Of a DNA stretch of 64,000 nucleotides, positions 8,313 through 15,671 are shown piece after piece. Every line of letters begins with the position of its first letter. The stretch's first letter is position 1. The stretch comes from Comamonadaceae bacterium. Its GTDB lineage: Bacteria; Pseudomonadota; Gammaproteobacteria; Burkholderiales; Burkholderiaceae_C. The notes below the pieces were generated by a model. It made no database searches. It was not told where the DNA came from and worked only from the letters and a program-made list of their open reading frames with translations. The stretch is from the NCBI GenBank assembly GCA_027486755.1, contig JAIXOM010000031.1:62001-126000 (forward strand), given 5' to 3'. Position numbers and translations under genes: made by a program.

Positions 8313-8806
8313 GTTTCTCCCGTCCAGAACCACTGGGCGTTGAGCACCAACTCGAGGGCTTCGACTGCGGCAAGCCCGCGCTAGACGACTGGTTGTTGCG
8401 CCATGCCCGGCAAGCCCAAGGCAGTGGGTCGGTCAAGACCTTCGTGGTTGCCGAAGGCGCTCGGGTTGCTGGCTACTTCAGTTTGACTGTCGGCCAGGTC
8501 GATACCCAGGATGCACCCGAGCGCATCCGCAAAGGGATGGGGCAATACCCAGTGCCGGTGGTGATCCTCGCCAGACTGGCCGTTTCGCGGCAGGATCAGG
8601 GTCGCGGCATGGGCTTCGGGCTGCTGCAAGACGCGATCCGACGCACGATGCTCATCGCAGAGCAAGCCGGCATCCGTGCCATGTTGACGCACCCCATTGA
8701 TGAAGAAGCGGCGAAGTTCTACACCCGCTTTGGCTTCATCGCATCGCCGCTGCGCGAGCAGCAATTGTTGTTGCTGCTCAAGGATGCCCGCCGCTGGGTG
8801 CGATAG
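8309..8806 (+). CDS. GNAT-family acetyltransferase toxin (TacT-like)
   Basis: Type II toxin of the family that acetylates the aminoacyl group of charged tRNA and so halts translation. GNAT features: an N-terminal segment LEGFDCGKPALDDWLLRHA typical of TacT proteins, the acetyl-CoA loop R-x2-G-x-G (QDQGRGMG), and a C-terminal AAKFYTRFGF with the catalytic-type tyrosine. Start is set at GTG 8309, which overlaps the antitoxin stop as GTGA; an in-frame TTG lies four codons upstream. The reading frame is intact at about 165 residues. Confidence 0.85.
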   Translation: MSFSRPEPLGVEHQLEGFDCGKPALDDWLLRHARQAQGSGSVKTFVVAEGARVAGYFSLTVGQVDTQDAPERIRKGMGQYPVPVVILARLAVSRQDQGRGMGFGLLQDAIRRTMLIAEQAGIRAMLTHPIDEEAAKFYTRFGFIASPLREQQLLLLLKDARRWVR

Positions 8807-8872
8807 CCATGAGCGGCGAGTCGCTTGTTTGGATCGATCAATGAGCTCGCTCACCGTCGAGCTCTGAGGCCC

Positions 8873-9862
8873 TCAAATCGAATAGGTCTCGTAAGTGGCC
8901 GGGTGAAAAATCTCCTCGACCGAAAGCCGCCGCGACGACAAGCCCTGTGCATGGTGGTGGCGCAAAAAGGTGTCTATGGTCGCGCGGTTCTTGGCCACGC
9001 CGTAAGACCAAAAATCTTCGCCCAGGGTCTCGCGGGCGGCCTTGAGCTGCTCCTCCACGAAGGGCAGGGTCACCTTGGTGGCCGAGGTGTCGGACAGGGC
9101 CAGCAGCGCCGCATCCTTGGCCTGGCTGAAGGCCTTGAACACCGCCCCCGGCAGCCAGGGGTGTTGCTCGCACAAGCTCTTGCGCACGCCCACCACATGC
9201 ATGATCGGAAAGATGCCGGTGCGCTTGTAGTAGTCGCGGGCGGCCGCGGTCGGGTCGTCAAACAGCCAGCCGATATTGGGGTTGCGCAAGGCCTGCTCGC
9301 TGGGCGGGCGCGGGGCCATGAAGCCGTCGATCTCGCCGTTGTCGAGCATCTGCGAGATGGTGCTGCCCTCGGGCGCGCTCTCGAGCTTGACGCCGGGCGG
9401 CAATTGCAGCGCGATCTTCTCCGGGCGGCCCGGCGTCTCGATGCCGCCACGCACCCAAGTCACGTCTTCGGGCGCCACCCCATAGTCGTCCTGCAATATC
9501 GCCCGCGCCCACACATTGGCGCTGAGCTGGTACTCGGGCAGACCGATTCGCTTGCCTTTGAGGTCTTGAGGCGTCTTGATGCGGTCCTTGCGCACATAAA
9601 TCGAGGTATGCCGAAAGGCCCGCGACAGAAACACCGGCACCGCCACATAGGGGCAGTCGCCTTTGGCGGTCTTGACCGTATAGCTGGAAAACGACAGCTC
9701 GCAGATATCGAAGTCCTGGCTGCGCATGGCCCGAAAGAACATCTCTTCCGGGTACAGCGTCATATAGACCGGATCGACGCCGTCGATCTGCACGCGCCCG
9801 TCGATGAGGGCGCGGGTACGGTCATAGTCACCCATGGCCACGGAAAGTTGAAGTCGGGTCAT
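8873..9862 (-). CDS. ophC: 4,5-dihydroxyphthalate decarboxylase-type protein
   Basis: 329-residue protein of the dihydroxyphthalate decarboxylase family (Pht5/OphC), which converts 4,5-dihydroxyphthalate to protocatechuate. It has the periplasmic-binding-protein-like fold but no signal peptide, as expected for this cytoplasmic enzyme. Recognisable segments are an early GDYDRTRALIDG, LKGKRIGLPEYQLSANVWARG-like text near residue 105, and a C-terminal FHPATYETY. It follows the Rieske oxygenase by 28 bases on the same strand, giving an oxygenase-decarboxylase operon. A few family members have other roles, but the context supports this one. Confidence 0.85.
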   Translation of the reverse strand: MTRLQLSVAMGDYDRTRALIDGRVQIDGVDPVYMTLYPEEMFFRAMRSQDFDICELSFSSYTVKTAKGDCPYVAVPVFLSRAFRHTSIYVRKDRIKTPQDLKGKRIGLPEYQLSANVWARAILQDDYGVAPEDVTWVRGGIETPGRPEKIALQLPPGVKLESAPEGSTISQMLDNGEIDGFMAPRPPSEQALRNPNIGWLFDDPTAAARDYYKRTGIFPIMHVVGVRKSLCEQHPWLPGAVFKAFSQAKDAALLALSDTSATKVTLPFVEEQLKAARETLGEDFWSYGVAKNRATIDTFLRHHHAQGLSSRRLSVEEIFHPATYETYSI

Positions 9863-9890
9863 GCTGTTTGCCCTTTCTTTAAAAGCTTGT

Positions 9891-11210
9891 TCAGGCCTTG
9901 ACCGAGTAAGACGGCTCGAGTTCGGGCCGCTTGTCGTCTTCGCCCCAGATGTAGGAGCATTCGTAATCGCGCCAGTCGGTGGTCTTGGGAATCACCGCCT
10001 GGAAAGACACCACCGACTTCGGAATGGCCAAATCGCCCGCGCCTATGGCTGGCCCGCCCTGCTCGAAGCTTCGCACCGCTTCGAGCATCTGCTTGCGAAA
10101 CTCCACCACCGCCATGTCGCTGGCACCGAGGCGGTCATGCGAGCGGTCGGTGATGGGGCCCATGGTCACCCACATCGCAATGTCCTGGTTCGGAAAACCC
10201 GTGATGCCGGTGAAGTTGCCCGCCTTCATGGCCTGCCTGTCCTGCCAAAAGCGGTTGTCGTCGGTGCGCAGCGGCCGGTAATGGGCGTCGAGGTCGACGC
10301 CGACCGTCTGCCGCAAAAACTTGCGCCAGGTCTCGGTCTGCGGCGTGGTGGCGGGATGGCCCCAGGCGAGGAAGTAAAACACGGTATTCGTGTCATCCAT
10401 CGGCACATTCAAATTGGCCACGTTGTACAGGTTATTGGGCGGAACCAGCACGGTGACCGGCGCCACGAACACCGTTTGCCGCACATATTCGTGCGTGGCC
10501 GCGTTTTGTATCGGCCGGCGGATGGCGGCATAACGAAAGCCGTAGCCGCCGCGCTGCACCTGCATGCGCGGTGCCTTGTCGGTCGAGGGCCGCAGCCAGT
10601 TGGTGTCGGTGGCCTGGCCACCGGCCACCCGGGCCGGCACCATGTCGGACGAATGCAGGCTGGAACTGTGAGCCGAATCGATCGCGCCTTCCAGAATTTG
10701 CGCCCAATTGCAAGGCACGATCACCTTGGCGATCGACACCCGGGCTTGCTCATGCGGCGCCCAGGGCGGCGGCACGAACTCAGGCACCTCATCGAGCGGG
10801 CCAAACCAGGCCCAGACCATGCCGCCCCACTCCTTGACCGGATAGGCCTTGTGCTGCACCTTGGCAGCCAGGCAACTAGCGGCCGGCTCCGAGACCATCT
10901 CGATCACCCGGCCCTTCACATCCATCTTCCAGCCGTGGTAGAGGCAGCGCAGGCCGCCGTCTTCATTGCGGCCATAGACCAGCGAGGCACGCCGGTGCGG
11001 GCAGGCCTCTTCGAGCACGCCGACCGCGCCCTCGGTATCACGAAACACCACCAGGCTCTCGCCCAGGATGCGCGCCCGCACCGGATTGCAATCGGGCTCG
11101 GGAACTTCTTCAATCAGGCAGACCGGCATCCAGTGCTTGCGCATCAGCCGCCCCATGGGCGCATCGCCTTCGACCCGGCACAAGAGCTGGTTTTCTTCGG
11201 GAGTGATCAT
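9891..11210 (-). CDS. ophA2: Rieske non-heme iron oxygenase, phthalate 4,5-dioxygenase oxygenase type
   Basis: 439-residue oxygenase alpha subunit. The Rieske centre is C70-P-H72 (ACPHRR) and C89-x2-H92 (CLYHGW). The catalytic domain has the bridging aspartate and iron ligands as D178, H181 and H186 (IDSAHSSSLH); the same numbers are, to my knowledge, those of the studied phthalate dioxygenase. D343 in NQDIAMW is a possible third ligand. No beta subunit gene is present, consistent with alpha-only phthalate dioxygenase. With the reductase at 5275 it would dihydroxylate phthalate at C4-C5. A promoter with the cluster palindrome lies at 11238-11266. Confidence 0.88.
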   Translation of the reverse strand: MITPEENQLLCRVEGDAPMGRLMRKHWMPVCLIEEVPEPDCNPVRARILGESLVVFRDTEGAVGVLEEACPHRRASLVYGRNEDGGLRCLYHGWKMDVKGRVIEMVSEPAASCLAAKVQHKAYPVKEWGGMVWAWFGPLDEVPEFVPPPWAPHEQARVSIAKVIVPCNWAQILEGAIDSAHSSSLHSSDMVPARVAGGQATDTNWLRPSTDKAPRMQVQRGGYGFRYAAIRRPIQNAATHEYVRQTVFVAPVTVLVPPNNLYNVANLNVPMDDTNTVFYFLAWGHPATTPQTETWRKFLRQTVGVDLDAHYRPLRTDDNRFWQDRQAMKAGNFTGITGFPNQDIAMWVTMGPITDRSHDRLGASDMAVVEFRKQMLEAVRSFEQGGPAIGAGDLAIPKSVVSFQAVIPKTTDWRDYECSYIWGEDDKRPELEPSYSVKA

Positions 11211-11237
11211 GGGGCAAGCTCCGTCGCTAAACGCTGA

Positions 11238-11266
11238 ATTTATTTAGGCGCCTAACTATATTGGAA
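11238..11266 (-). promoter_or_regulatory. promoter with embedded palindromic operator (right arm of phthalate cluster)
   Basis: Read on the minus strand: a -35-like TTCCAA (11261-11266), a 17-base spacer, and a -10-like ATAAAT (11238-11243). The spacer again ends in the perfect palindrome TTAGGCGCCTAA (11244-11255), touching the -10. Hexamers are weaker than at 5170-5198, but the geometry is the same. It would drive the Rieske oxygenase and decarboxylase genes, placing both arms of the cluster under one repressor. Confidence 0.72.
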
Positions 11267-11315
11267 AAACTGCGCTTCGGCAAGCCGGTAGGCAAAGCAC
11301 CGACACCCTGAGGCC

Positions 11316-12338
11316 TCAGCCCCCCACATGCCACCCCGGCCGGCCCTCCAGGGGGTAGGCGGGGTCGTTGTAGCCTGGCGTGGACGGGTGGCCGGGGACG
11401 ACCAAGGCGTCAATGAAGGCCTCGTCCTCAGCGGTGAGCCGATAGGCGGTGCCGCCAAGGTAGTCGTCCCATTGCTCGCGGGTGCGCGGCCCGCCGATCA
11501 CCGAAGAAATGAAGCGGTTGTTGAGCACCCAGGCCAGGGCAAACTGGCCCGCGCTCAAGCCCCGCTGCTGGGCGTATTGCTTGATTTTTTGGGCGATCAG
11601 CAGCGACTCCGGCCGCCATTCGGACTGCATCATGCGCACATCCTTGCGGCCGGCACGTGTGCCCTCGGGCGCGCTTTGGCCTGGCGGGTATTTGCCGGTC
11701 AGCACGCCGCGCGCGATCGGGCTGTAGGGCACCACGCCCAGCCCGTAGAAGCCGCAAGCCGGCAGGTGCTCGACCTCGGGCATGCGGTTGAGCGCGTTGT
11801 AATACGGCGAGCTGACCACGGGCCGGGGGATGCCCATGTCGTCGCACATACGGCAGATCTCGGCGACCCGCCAGCTGCGGTAGTTGGACAGCCCGAAATA
11901 GCGCACCTGACCGCGCGCCATCAAGTCGCCCATGGCGCGCACCGTCTCGTCCAGCGGCGTTTCGGGGTCTTCCTTGTGCAGGTAGTAGATGTCGATGTAG
12001 TCAGTCCCAAGACGGCGCAAGCTGGCCTGCACCGCCTGCATGATCCAGCGGCGCGACAGCCCGCTCTCGTTGATGCCGACCCGCCCGTTCAAGGGGAAAG
12101 CGACCTTGGTGGCCACGACCCAGCGGTCGCGTTGGGCGCGCACCGCCCGGCCGACGATCTCTTCGGCGCGGCCCTCGTTGTAGGCATCGGCCGTGTCCAG
12201 AAAATTCACGCCCTGATCGGCCGCGCTGGCGATGATGTCGGCCGCCTGCGGCTCGTCGGTCTGGCCACCGAACATCATGGTGCCCAGGCAAAGCGTGGAT
12301 ACTTTCAGGCCACTGCGGCCCAGCTTGCGGTATTGCAT
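11316..12338 (-). CDS. aldo/keto reductase
   Basis: A 340-residue NAD(P)H-dependent TIM-barrel reductase. The catalytic tetrad is visible: D48 and Y53 in FLDTADAYNEG, K78 in ATKVAF and H121 in YYLHKED. The C-terminal cofactor region contains SSVIGGPRTREQW. Start is the second of two adjacent ATGs, MQYRKLG, with AGGAG six bases upstream; the first ATG is only three bases from it. It lies upstream of the Rieske oxygenase on the same strand but is separated by that gene's own promoter, so a role in the same pathway is uncertain. Confidence 0.88.
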   Translation of the reverse strand: MQYRKLGRSGLKVSTLCLGTMMFGGQTDEPQAADIIASAADQGVNFLDTADAYNEGRAEEIVGRAVRAQRDRWVVATKVAFPLNGRVGINESGLSRRWIMQAVQASLRRLGTDYIDIYYLHKEDPETPLDETVRAMGDLMARGQVRYFGLSNYRSWRVAEICRMCDDMGIPRPVVSSPYYNALNRMPEVEHLPACGFYGLGVVPYSPIARGVLTGKYPPGQSAPEGTRAGRKDVRMMQSEWRPESLLIAQKIKQYAQQRGLSAGQFALAWVLNNRFISSVIGGPRTREQWDDYLGGTAYRLTAEDEAFIDALVVPGHPSTPGYNDPAYPLEGRPGWHVGG

Positions 12339-12461
12339 CATCTGCTCCTGTTGCGTCCGCCACCGACTTATCAGCGGCGGGACAAGGCCGATTGTGCTCG
12401 GCCCACCCTGGCGCATTTGCGACAGGCCGTCGCCTATGTATCCGCTAAGTTCCGAGGCACC

Positions 12462-13532
12462 ATGCCTACAGCCAACTCCACTGCCCCAGCTCCAAAACCA
12501 GCACCGGCCGCCTCGCCTCACCTGTCCGTGCGCCCGCAGTGGCTGGCACTGCAGCCCGAGGATGCGCTCGAGCCGGACCTGCCCATCATCGATGCCCACC
12601 ATCATCTGTGGGACCACGTAGGCAACCGCTACTTTGTGCCCGATATGCTAGAAGACCTGGCCAGTGGGCACAACATCCGCGCCACGGTGGCGGTCGAATG
12701 CCATGCGATGTACAAGCGCTCGGCACCGACTCCGCTGCAACCGGTGGGCGAGGTGGAATTCTTAAATGGTTCGGCGGCCATCACCGCCAGCGGTAACTAT
12801 GGCGCCTGCCAGATCGCTGCGGGCATCGTCGGCCATGCCGATCTGCTGCTCGGCGCCAAGGTCGAACCGGTCTTGCAAGCGCTGGACCAAGCCGGCGGCG
12901 GCCGCCTGCGCGGTTTGCGCTACTCGGCGGTCTGGCACCCAGACCCGGCCGCCCGCGGCTCGCTCGCCAACCCGCCGCCCCAAGTGATGAGCGATCCCCG
13001 CTTTCGCGAGGGCTTTGCGCAGCTGGCGCCTCGGGGCCTGAGCTTTGATGCCTGGATCTACCACACCCAAATTGCCGAGTTGCTCGACCTGGCGCAGCAC
13101 TTCCCAGAAACGACCATCGTGCTCGACCACTGCGGCGGAGTGATCGGCATAGGCCCTTACGCCGGCCGGCGCGAAGCGGTGCGCGAAGAATGGGCGGCCG
13201 ACCTGCGTCAGCTCGCGCGCTGTCCGAACGTCTACCTCAAGCTCGGTGGTCTGGGCATGCGCCTGTATGGCTTTGAACTGAACCAGCAGCCACGACCGCC
13301 CTCCTCCCAAGAACTGGCCGCGCTCTGGCAGCCTTATGTGCAGACCTGCATCGAGCTGTTCGGCGCTGATCGCTGCATGTTCGAAAGCAACTTCCCGGTC
13401 GACAAGGGCAGTTGCAGCTATGGCGTACTCTGGAATGCGTACAAGCGCATGAGCAGCGGCGCCAGTGCAGCAGAAAAGCAAGCGCTGTTCAGCGGTACAG
13501 CGGCTCGGGTGTATAGGCTGAGTTTGGACTGA
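12462..13532 (+). CDS. amidohydrolase-2 family metal-dependent hydrolase
   Basis: A 356-residue TIM-barrel protein of the COG3618 type (lactonases and relatives). Motifs: the N-terminal metal site DAHHHLWD, VECHAMY, the second His in IVLDHCGG, and the terminal Asp in MFESNFPVD. A proline/alanine-rich leader of about 20 residues precedes the domain. Start is ATG 12462; the frame stays open far upstream only because of GC bias opposite the aldo/keto reductase. Members often open sugar or aromatic lactones. Transcribed divergently from the aldo/keto reductase. Confidence 0.82.
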   Translation: MPTANSTAPAPKPAPAASPHLSVRPQWLALQPEDALEPDLPIIDAHHHLWDHVGNRYFVPDMLEDLASGHNIRATVAVECHAMYKRSAPTPLQPVGEVEFLNGSAAITASGNYGACQIAAGIVGHADLLLGAKVEPVLQALDQAGGGRLRGLRYSAVWHPDPAARGSLANPPPQVMSDPRFREGFAQLAPRGLSFDAWIYHTQIAELLDLAQHFPETTIVLDHCGGVIGIGPYAGRREAVREEWAADLRQLARCPNVYLKLGGLGMRLYGFELNQQPRPPSSQELAALWQPYVQTCIELFGADRCMFESNFPVDKGSCSYGVLWNAYKRMSSGASAAEKQALFSGTAARVYRLSLD

Positions 13533-13628
13533 GGCGGTAGGGACTGGCTTGCCCCTGAGCGAGTGGGGCCGACTCGGACTTGAGGAACAGGATGCGAGTT
13601 CACTCATGTCACGCTGCGGCCTGCGACT

Positions 13629-13708
13629 GCGTCGCGCGGGCTCAGGGGCCGGGCCTCATACTGCGGGCATACACAGAAATCGGCCCGGCCCCTGAGCCCG
13701 CGCGACGC
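13629..13708. repeat. long hairpin element 1 (27-bp perfect inverted repeat)
   Basis: Two 27-base arms (13629-13655 and 13682-13708) are perfectly complementary and enclose a 26-base loop. The stem is very GC-rich (its core is GCGCGGGCTCAGGGGCCGGG). The reverse complement of this loop closely matches the loop of element 2 at 13746-13821, although stem sequences differ. It lies in the intergenic region between convergent amidohydrolase and GMC genes. There is no U-tract. Confidence 0.85.
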
Positions 13709-13745
13709 TGGAGGAGCCCTACCCCCGACCTAAGAACAGCTCTGA

Positions 13746-13821
13746 GCGCGGCTGGGGCAAGCCCGGCCGGCGATTTCTGCGTACCCGCAGCATGAGCCGG
13801 CCGGGCTTGCCCCAGCCGCGC
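13746..13821. repeat. long hairpin element 2 (26-bp perfect inverted repeat)
   Basis: Arms 13746-13771 and 13796-13821 are perfectly complementary over 26 bases around a 24-base loop starting GATTTCTGCGTACCCGCAG. Element 1 carries almost the same loop on the opposite strand (GATTTCTGTGTATGCCCGCAG), so the two are an inverted pair of related palindromic units, as in bacterial interspersed mosaic or REP-like elements. It could also act as a terminator or mRNA-protecting structure for the convergent genes. Outside elements 1 and 2 I see nothing in the 13533-13862 gap. Confidence 0.85.
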
Positions 13822-13862
13822 AGCCAACAGATTGCGAATTCGCCAAAAAGGTGCAGCTTCAA

Positions 13863-15488
13863 CTACACCGCAGCGGCCTCAGCCACCTGCCGCCCCCGAA
13901 TCATGTCAGCGGCTTTTTCGGCCACCATCAGGGTAGCCGCCATGGTGTTGGCCGAGGGCACCTGGGGCATGACCGAGGCGTCGACCACCCGCAAGTGCTG
14001 TAGCCCGCGCACCCGCAGCTGCGGATCGACCACGGCCATCGCATCATCGGCCGGACCCATCTTGCAGGTGCCCACCAGGTGATAGGCGGTCGAGCCGCGC
14101 CGGCGGGCAAAGTCCAGCCACTCGTCGTCGGTTTGTACCTGCGGGCCGGGCAAGGTCTCGCTGTGGAAGTAGCGCGCCAGGGTGGGGCTGTGCAGGAGCT
14201 GGCGGGCCAGACGCAGCGCCGCCAGCAGCACCGGCGGGTCACGCGGATCGCTCAGATAGTTGGGTTGGACCTGGGGTGCTGCCTGCGGGTCAGCCGAGCG
14301 CAGGCGCACATAGCCGCTGCTAAAAGGCCTTTGCTGCCTGGCCCCGCAGCTCATGCCGGGGTGGTCGTCAAGCACATAGCTGCGGCCCTCCTTGTAGCTA
14401 CCCGGCGTGAACAGCACCTGAATGTCGCCCCGGTCCAGCTCGGGCCGCGACCTGCAAAACAGATGAACCAGCGAGGGGCTCAAACCCAGGATGCTGGGCC
14501 GGCCGGCCAGCCACTTAAGGGCCTCCAGGCCCAATCGCCAGCCCCGCGAATACTCATTGAGCGTGGCCACATCGCGGGCGCGGGCCACCATGCGCACCGT
14601 GTAATGGTCACGCAGATTCTCGCCCACCCCCGGAAGGTGCTGGCGCACCGAAATACCCAGCTCCTGCAAGGCTGGCGCGGGGCCTATGCCGGCAAGTTGA
14701 AGCAGCTTAGGGCTGTTGATGGTGCCTGCACACAACAAGACCTCGCGACGTGCATGCACCTGCCGCAACTGCCCGTCCTGACGGTATGCAAGGCCAGTGG
14801 CGCGCAGACCGTCAAACAGCAGCACCTCGGCCTCGGCGCGCAGCTTGAGCTGCACCTGGCCTGCGGCCAGGGCCGGCCGTAAAAACGCGTCGGCGCAGCA
14901 GACCCGCCGCCCGCCCTCGATGATGCGCTGGAAATAGCCCGCACCATCCTGCTCGGCGCCGTTGTAATCGGGGTTGCGGGCAAAGCCCTGCTGGCCGGCC
15001 GCCGCAATAAAGGCTTCGCACAGCGCGCTGGGCCAATCCGGATTGCTCACCGGCAGCTCGCCGCTGCGGCCCCGAAAGCGCTCATCCGCTGCGCCTATGC
15101 GCCGCTCTGAGCGCATGAAATACGGCAGCACCTCGCGGTAGCTCCAGCCTAGATTGCCCCAAGCCGACCAGTCGTCAAAGTCCTGCCGCTGGCCGCGCGA
15201 GTAAGCCAGACCGTTGATGGAGCTGGAGCCGCCCACAATGCGGCCCTGCGGGATGCGCAGGCTGCGACCGGCAGCAGCCGGTATGGCCTCGGTGGGGTAA
15301 AAGCCCATGAAGCCGGGCTTGTCCAGCATCTTGACGAAGCCTGCCGGCATGCGCACATAGGGGCTGCGGTCGGGACCGCCCGCTTCCAGCAGGCAGACAC
15401 TCACGCCCGCATCCTCGCTCAATCGCTTGGCCAGCACGCAGCCGGCCGGGCCGGAACCGACGATCACATAGTCAAAGGTTTCGCTCAT
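13863..15488 (-). CDS. GMC-family FAD-dependent oxidoreductase (choline dehydrogenase-like)
   Basis: A 541-residue flavoenzyme oxidising an alcohol. The dinucleotide-binding motif VGSGPAGCVLA opens the protein; GMC signature 1 is near GRIVGGSSSINGLAYSRG, signature 2 is LLCAGTINSPKLLQLAGIG, and the C-terminal active-site segments are TAYHLVGTCKMG with the catalytic His and SANTMAATLMVAEKAAD. Start set at MSETFDYVIVG (15488); an in-frame start 17 codons earlier is not supported. It is divergent from the operon beginning at 15672. Substrate is not predictable. Confidence 0.9.
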   Translation of the reverse strand: MSETFDYVIVGSGPAGCVLAKRLSEDAGVSVCLLEAGGPDRSPYVRMPAGFVKMLDKPGFMGFYPTEAIPAAAGRSLRIPQGRIVGGSSSINGLAYSRGQRQDFDDWSAWGNLGWSYREVLPYFMRSERRIGAADERFRGRSGELPVSNPDWPSALCEAFIAAAGQQGFARNPDYNGAEQDGAGYFQRIIEGGRRVCCADAFLRPALAAGQVQLKLRAEAEVLLFDGLRATGLAYRQDGQLRQVHARREVLLCAGTINSPKLLQLAGIGPAPALQELGISVRQHLPGVGENLRDHYTVRMVARARDVATLNEYSRGWRLGLEALKWLAGRPSILGLSPSLVHLFCRSRPELDRGDIQVLFTPGSYKEGRSYVLDDHPGMSCGARQQRPFSSGYVRLRSADPQAAPQVQPNYLSDPRDPPVLLAALRLARQLLHSPTLARYFHSETLPGPQVQTDDEWLDFARRRGSTAYHLVGTCKMGPADDAMAVVDPQLRVRGLQHLRVVDASVMPQVPSANTMAATLMVAEKAADMIRGRQVAEAAAV

Positions 15489-15573
15489 CTCACACCACGC
15501 CCTGCTCGCCCTTAAGCTGATGGGGGCACTTTCGCGCATTTGAGCGGCGCTAACAAGCTGCGGGCTCGGGCGC

Positions 15574-15591
15574 TTGTCCCTTCAGGGACAA
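15574..15591. promoter_or_regulatory. palindrome in divergent promoter region, candidate operator
   Basis: The sequence TTGTCCC-TTCA-GGGACAA is a perfect 7-bp inverted repeat with a four-base centre. It lies between the divergent GMC oxidoreductase and the dehydrogenase operon starting at 15672, a usual place for an operator. It is not followed by a U-tract. No regulator gene is adjacent, so the binding protein is unknown. Confidence 0.4.
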
Positions 15592-15671
15592 AACGGGCCC
15601 TTCGTTCAAGGCCACCGCGCCAGCGTGCAAAATCGCCTACACCCCAAGTTCTGCGCAGAAAGGACCGTCGC

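Noticed and set aside
8825-11237. Two long plus-strand frames opposite ophC and ophA2
   Set aside because: Mirror frames of clear enzyme genes; no start signals and no family match.
11308-11319. Palindrome CTGAGGCCTCAG as an operator
   Set aside because: It overlaps the stop of the aldo/keto reductase, away from any start; probably chance in GC-rich DNA.
11328-12461. N-terminal extension of the amidohydrolase
   Set aside because: The open frame continues through the antisense of the aldo/keto reductase; family homology begins only after 12462.
13533-13862. Two tandem intrinsic terminators for the convergent genes
   Set aside because: Neither long hairpin is followed by a U-tract, and arms and loops are far larger than usual terminators; kept as repeat elements instead.
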